Below, piece by piece: positions 30,928-35,481 of a stretch of 35,481 nt of DNA. The notes beneath the pieces were generated by a model. That model was not told where the DNA came from and ran no database searches. It saw only the letters and a program-made list of their open reading frames with translations. The translations under genes and the position numbers were made by a program. The stretch is from Hypholoma sublateritium FD-334 SS-4 (taxonomy: Eukaryota; Basidiomycota; Agaricomycetes; Agaricales; Strophariaceae): positions 1-35,481 of the forward strand of contig KN817732.1 of assembly GCA_000827495.1 (NCBI GenBank), read 5' to 3'. How positions within the stretch are numbered: position 1 is the stretch's first letter; every line of letters starts with the position of its first letter.

Positions 30928-31511
30928 ATGTCCCATACTCCTGAAGATAACATGCAGGTGAGCAGTATTGCTATATCCTAGTATAGTTCATGGCTAGTTG
31001 GAACATCATAAATCTAGGTCGCTGTCATTGTCAAGAACGAGGTGGTTATCGCATCCCCCCCCCCGACCCTTTGTTCTCGCAGGCTAACCAATTAATTGAT
31101 AGACAATTGACATCCTCTTGAGGCAGTTGGAGAGAACGATGGCCGAAAGAGCATTAGTTGATGCCGCTTTAGGAACTGCTACAGCCGTACGTCTCTCAGA
31201 ATCATATCCACATTTGACGCTGACTCTATTCCACAGGCCCAGAAACGCTGCAGGGAGGAGATCGCTGAGCTTGAGGCCGCATTACGCACAATCCTGAAAG
31301 TAAGCACACTTTTTTGTGGTGACTTACCGCCGCTTATGCTTCATAGTACCGAGCTGGCTTGAATGGCCATTACTTCGATGCAGTCGAGCGTATTACACAG
31401 CAGCGACGTGATGACGTGCAACATATGGCTGACATCGCAACCGCTGGACACCTCACATTCTTCGTTCTGGTTCTGCTGATGTTAGTCTACGTGTTTCGTC
31501 AGGCTGATTAG
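30928..31511 (+). CDS. Gene C: small coiled-coil protein with C-terminal membrane anchor, 121 aa
   Basis: Exons 30928-30957, 31018-31041, 31103-31186, 31237-31299 and 31347-31511 (30, 24, 84, 63 and 165 nt) join in phase 0 from ATG to TAG. The introns are 60, 61, 50 and 47 nt. The protein starts MSHTPEDNMQ, has a 24-nt micro-exon (VAVIVKNE), then coiled coil (DILLRQLERTMAERALVDAA; RCREEIAELEAALRTILK) and ends with a hydrophobic helix, HLTFFVLVLLMLVYVFRQAD. A single helix that close to the C-terminus fits a tail-anchored membrane protein facing the cytosol. The RQLE exon and the preceding intron end (gctaaccaattaattgatag) match gene B, so the two are probable paralogues. No lesion is seen. Family and role are unknown. 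Confidence 0.7.
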
Positions 31512-31524
31512 CCTACAGTCCCTC

Positions 31525-32870
31525 TTATCTTTGAAGTTCAAGTTCGAAGAATGACAACTTTACTCCGTTATTAGCTGTAAAAATCATTTGTATTTGGCAA
31601 TCGGACTCATCTATCCTTCTGTTTCTGCGTGTCAAGTTGTATATGAGATGCAAATCGCGTGAGGCTATATCAACACGGAGTGCGCGCCTAGCCACTCTCG
31701 CTTGCGCTGCGTTCTTCGTCGAGATGGAGCAGGGTCTCCGCGTCGGTTGGTAATATCTTGCATTGCTATTTTTCTTTCCAGGAGGGGTGCCCCGTTTCGT
31801 CGATGCAGCAGCGCCCACTGCTTGTCGGTGAGTCACGCGATGGGAATCTCGTCACCGCGCCCTCAGCCGGAGGAACCTGTGCAGTCTTCTGCGGTACACC
31901 GGTGATCTTCTTCGAGTCCGCCGGAACGGGCGAAGGGAGGCTGGGGTGTTTGTAAGCGAGCGCAGGAGTGACGTGCCTGTTGTAACCGTCAAGAATAGCA
32001 CGGGTTGCCCAAGGCTGATCGGCGTAGAGCCCTCGATATCCGGTTAGGGCGCGCGCGAGTTGTCGAACCGAGTCCGGATCCATGCCTAAGCTTCCGGGTC
32101 GTCGAGGATGGTCGACTACATCGCGAGGAGGTCCGGGTCGATCTGTACGGAAAAGGCGCGGCAGCGCGTGCTGCTAGGGCTAATGTGTGCGCACACCGCC
32201 TGCTCGCCGGTATCGAAGCTGTGCTTTAAACGCGGGCTGAGTCTCCGTGTGGGGGGCTTTGCCTGAGACGCAGGCTTGGCGAGGTGGAATACCCCTGCAA
32301 TAGCAGATACGCAGCCCACTCGCGCTCTTTGTCCTACATCATATATGCTTCAAACGGGCGGCCAACACTGATCAGCAAGATAAACTCACGGATTCTGCAG
32401 TCTTCCTGCCAGTTCGTAGACAAATCCAGCGCCAGCGAGATCAAGAATTTGGGCTTCTGGCTAGAATCGTCAGAGAGGGGCAGACCGCGTCGCCATTTCA
32501 CCGCGCGTCCTTCACCGATCGCCCCGCGCCGTGTACTACCACTCATACATATTAAAAATATCAACCACGGACCCACTGTTCTTCTTCACCCCATTTATCA
32601 GCAACTTCTTGTCCTTCTCCCATTCCTCCTTCGCTGCGGCGAGCGTTACAAAGAACGCCGTAGACGAGAGCAGTGTCTGCGCACGGACGCAGATTCGCCA
32701 TCGATGGCGACGGGCTTCATGGAGTCGTCGACACAGTCTGTGGCAGCATGCGCCTCCGAATCCGGGATGACCTCTATTCGCGCCCTCCGCAAAATCCGGG
32801 TCGGTCGAGCGCAAATCATCGAACTGCGTCGGACGTTGCGTCTACGGTCGTCGTGTACAGAGGACTGCAC
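31525..32870 (-). other. Unidentified decayed coding-like sequence
   Basis: Minus-strand pieces look protein-like in shifting frames: AKEEWEKDKKLLINGVKKNS (about 32640-32580), PKFLISLALDLSTNWQEDCR and I-R-E-F-I-L-L-I (about 32460-32380), FSVQIDPDLLAM (about 32150), and SVRQLARALTGYRGLYADQP (about 32070-32010). They are separated by stops and frame changes. They could be one broken gene read from right to left, but I do not recognise the family. Confidence 0.3.
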
Positions 32871-32922
32871 AACGAAGGTTGCTGTGCGCGTACGAATGAG
32901 GAATCATAACATGGGTGCGTCG

Positions 32923-34469
32923 TCATGCGCAGAATAAATCACGCTTACCTTGTTTTTTGTACAGCGGGGACACGCGCAGTGGGCCTCTTCGATTTGGGGG
33001 GTTTCGCTTCGATTCGGGGGGTTTCGAGTCGCTACTAGCCCCCGGCTCCTCTGCCTTCTCCTTCCCATTCTCCTTTCCTATAGGGTCACTGTCGCCGTCC
33101 TTATTTCTAGGCGGATCGAGATCCCCCCCAAGCTCGCAGACGAAGAAGCGCTGGCCCTCCGGTGTGGCCGCAGTCGACGCTGCCATGCGCACACATCGCC
33201 GGCCTGCGCTCGTCGTGATCCAGTGCGGCAATACGTCGTTCTCGTCGCTTCCGAACCACGCTGTCCGTGAAGGCCCCCACTCGACGTATGGCAGCATCAG
33301 TGGAAGCGCTGTATTCGATGGCATCGAGCTGGAGGTAGGTGGCTCATTAGACTTCGTGCGAGCACGAGGTCAAGTAGAGCTTTACGTTGGGCGACGAAGG
33401 TGAAAGAGTAGCGGAAGGGGAAGCCCATCTGCCAGCCCGCCCCCCGGAAAGATGTTGAACTCCAGCACGTGGCTCCGCAGCTCGAACATGCAAAGGCCGT
33501 AGAGGAGTTCAGCAGGAAACCACGGTGGGGTACAATCTCTCCGTCTCTCCGTGTTCTCTTGATGTAGGTCTTCCTGATGCCGCCGCACGGGCGCATGGCG
33601 GGGTAGGACACCTTCGAGATCGGATTCGGTTCGGAACGGCAGGTCACAAAGCCCAGAATACGACCTTCGATAAGCGGCGGGACAGAAAGGACGAGGATGG
33701 GTCGCTGGGTTCTACGATTGGCGCCGGTGGGGTTATGTAGATGTCCAAGGTGTGGTTTAGAGTGTTGGGGACCACGATATTGGTCTCGTCGAGAAAAATC
33801 AAGCCCACGTATGTGTGACTCCGTAATTCGAAGCTCTGAGAGGAATGTCAGATAACGTCGCTGTAGATATTAATCACATACAGCTACACAGACGCCCATC
33901 CGCCATTCAAATATGTATATTTGGTCCTGCCGGTGTCCTCGGGCGTTGAGCGGAAGAACGAGCGCTAAGTGCTTCCCTACAATCTCTATTCCAACAGAGG
34001 GCTTCTCCCATGCAAAGTTCATGACGAAGATGGGGTTGCCTTTTGCCAGCGGATGCGGGTTCCTGGTCGACAGCTCCACAAGATCAAGTCCGAGTAGTTC
34101 CGCTGCTCGGTAAACAACTAAAATATATGATACATGATTCCAAGGACCAGAACATACCTCATTGGACCAGGAACGTGATGGGTAGGGGACCCATGGCCGG
34201 TGATTTTGAACAGCTTCGAAATGGCGGATGCGGAGGCTTCGGCAGGGGTCAGGCATAGGGTTCGTTGTGTTGAGTAGGTGGCGGCGGCGTCTACAGTGTT
34301 GGGCAGGGTGACAGATCCCGTAAACCATCTCGGGCGCATAGACGCGGCAGCCGCATCGACGGACGTCGAGACGCCGGCCCCATGCTTTCACCGCTAGCGT
34401 CCGACCACGACCACGATTCGACGACGCCTGGGTTCGGTACGACATAGCCCAAACGCTTACCCGAAGCAC
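32923..34469 (-). pseudogene. Agaricomycete F-box family protein remnant
   Basis: In order on the minus strand: PHPLAKGNPIFVMNFAWEKP, EIVGKHLALVLPLNARGHRQ, D-Q-I-Y-I-F-E-W, YVGLIFLDETNIVVPNTLNH, PPLIEGRILGFVTCRSEPNP, LYGLCMFELRSHVLEFNIFP, LPYVEWGPSRTAWFGSDEND and WITTSAGRRCV. This is the beta-propeller-like C-terminal half of a large basidiomycete F-box protein family that I know from repeated W-G-P-x-x-T-x-W-F and W-I-T-T-x-A-G-x-R-C patterns. At least two frameshifts (near 33680 and 33510) separate these blocks. The N-terminal F-box itself was not seen. After the last motif the frame continues into a Lys/Glu/Pro-rich tail that may be non-native. Confidence 0.6.
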
Positions 34470-34885
34470 CCGACCGAGCGCAGGACAATCTCGAACCTAT
34501 GGATGTTGAGGCGCCCGGAATGTCGTCGCTGGCCCCGGGTCACATGGAGTGACGTAGCAGCCCGTTTGTCACTGCGCTGTCGAGAGGCTGAGCTGGCGTG
34601 TCGATGTGGCCGTCGGGAGTTTCGTCTGGAGGGATGGTGTAATCTAAGGTGGAGGACTTGTGGTGGGCGGTGGTTGACGCAGTGGGGAAATGATGCAGTA
34701 TGCGCTTACGTCATTCAACGGCGGCTGTGCAGTGAGCACGAGCATACTGTGCTCGCTGCCAACTCGCTGCCCGCTGAACACACCTGTGTCCTTATCTGCC
34801 AAAGGGCTTCCCAAAACAATATCCAAGATGTCCTTGGCTTGCGTGCGCTATAGAGAATCATATCAACAGCGGTGTAGTGAAGAGC
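34470..34885. other. No recognisable gene
   Basis: The frames on both strands are unfamiliar. The stretch could contain the lost N-terminal half of the F-box remnant, but no F-box motif is visible. Confidence 0.3.
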
Positions 34886-34956
34886 AGGGCGGTCGAAGGG
34901 CGGTCGAAGGGCGATGAGAGGGCGATGACCGGGCGATGACTGGGCCGATGATAGGG
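34886..34956 (+). repeat. Degenerate G-rich short tandem repeat
   Basis: Units of agggcggtcga (twice) pass into agggcgatga-type units (about five, with changes). The array ends right before the AT-rich block. Confidence 0.75.
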
Positions 34957-34970
34957 CTATTACTGGAGGA

Positions 34971-35465
34971 TTTTCCTATTTTTTAAAAATTCGGGAAGAT
35001 AACAGTTTAATATTTATCTGATCGAAAATTTTAAATATATGAATATCTTGTCTTACGCAGAAAATTGTAACTTTTCGTCCAACTAAGGGAGCGATATTAA
35101 ATTTGATATAAAGTATGTTCCCATTTACCACCGTAAATTCTATATATTGGGTAGCATCTCTGATTATCGATTACTTTAAATTTTAAAGGATCTACATTAC
35201 TCTCACAAATCTTTAAAATTCGTATACAAATTCTATTAAAATATATTTAAAGTAAATAAAAACAATTTACTCTGCCCGCTATNTTGAGAATTCGTCTTTC
35301 TGTGTGCCACACAAATATTTAAAGTATNTTACAACATAGAATGTGACCTCATACGGCGCCCACTATGTTGAAAATATTATAATCCTCTGCCGTACCCAAT
35401 ATTTTAAATAAAAACGTCGTTATTATGTGGACTAATATTTTAAATATTTGATTACCTAAATGCTC
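34971..35465. other. AT-rich block at the window end
   Basis: GC content drops abruptly; the 60 bases from 35161 contain only 13 G or C. The block is full of tttaaa/aatattt motifs (for example aatatttaaagta and taatattttaaatatttg) spaced irregularly. There is no open frame of note and two ambiguous bases. It ends in the GC run gcggggccc. It could be an organelle-derived insert, a mutated repeat, or a centromere- or origin-like AT island. Confidence 0.6.
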
Positions 35466-35481
35466 CACATTTGCGGGGCCC

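Overview
The window looks like an Agaricomycete (mushroom-type basidiomycete) chromosome segment rich in transposons and dead genes. Four things point that way: short GT-AG introns of about 47-66 nt, a Plavaka-type (CACTA/Tnp2) transposase, a TET/JBP-type gene remnant of the kind expanded in basidiomycetes, and a remnant of the F-box family common in Agaricomycetes. All names come from recognising protein motifs by eye; no database search was run.

Layout. 0.5-1.5 kb: TET/JBP-like pseudogene that has lost its iron-binding core (minus). 2.3-2.9 kb: small intact coiled-coil gene A (minus). 3.0-5.1 kb: unidentified decayed sequence. 5.2-5.8 kb: small coiled-coil gene B (plus). 6.0-7.2 kb: an acidic reading frame, a GC-rich block and copy 1 of a dispersed repeat. 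7.5-8.1 kb: fragment of the CSTF2/Rna15 mRNA 3'-end-processing gene. 9.9-11.0 kb: secreted-type proline-rich repeat gene with a frame problem. 11.5-15.0 kb: NEO1-type P4-ATPase pseudogene. 15.2-22.6 kb: two long, intact, same-strand genes, a 1245-aa Plavaka-type transposase and, upstream of it, a nine-exon 949-aa coiled-coil protein. 26.0-27.2 kb: 3' part of SYF1. 28.0-30.2 kb: PAF1, TFIP11 and MFS fragments, all minus strand. 30.3-30.6 kb: copy 2 of the dispersed repeat. 30.9-31.5 kb: small coiled-coil gene C with a C-terminal membrane anchor (plus). 32.9-34.5 kb: F-box family pseudogene. 35.0-35.5 kb: sharply AT-rich block.

Interpretation. The housekeeping genes (NEO1, CSTF2, SYF1, PAF1, TFIP11) are broken copies that keep their introns, so they look like decayed DNA-level duplications rather than retrocopies. 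Functional copies presumably exist elsewhere. Several premature stops replace a conserved Trp or Gln codon by a single G-to-A or C-to-T change. Against this background the genes still open are conspicuous: the transposase, its 949-aa neighbour, and the small coiled-coil genes A, B and C.

The best candidates for something undescribed are the two-gene transposon-like unit and the small coiled-coil genes. The latter are built of short exons whose lengths are all multiples of three, so any internal exon could be skipped without changing frame. Genes B and C also share a nearly identical intron end, which argues for common descent.
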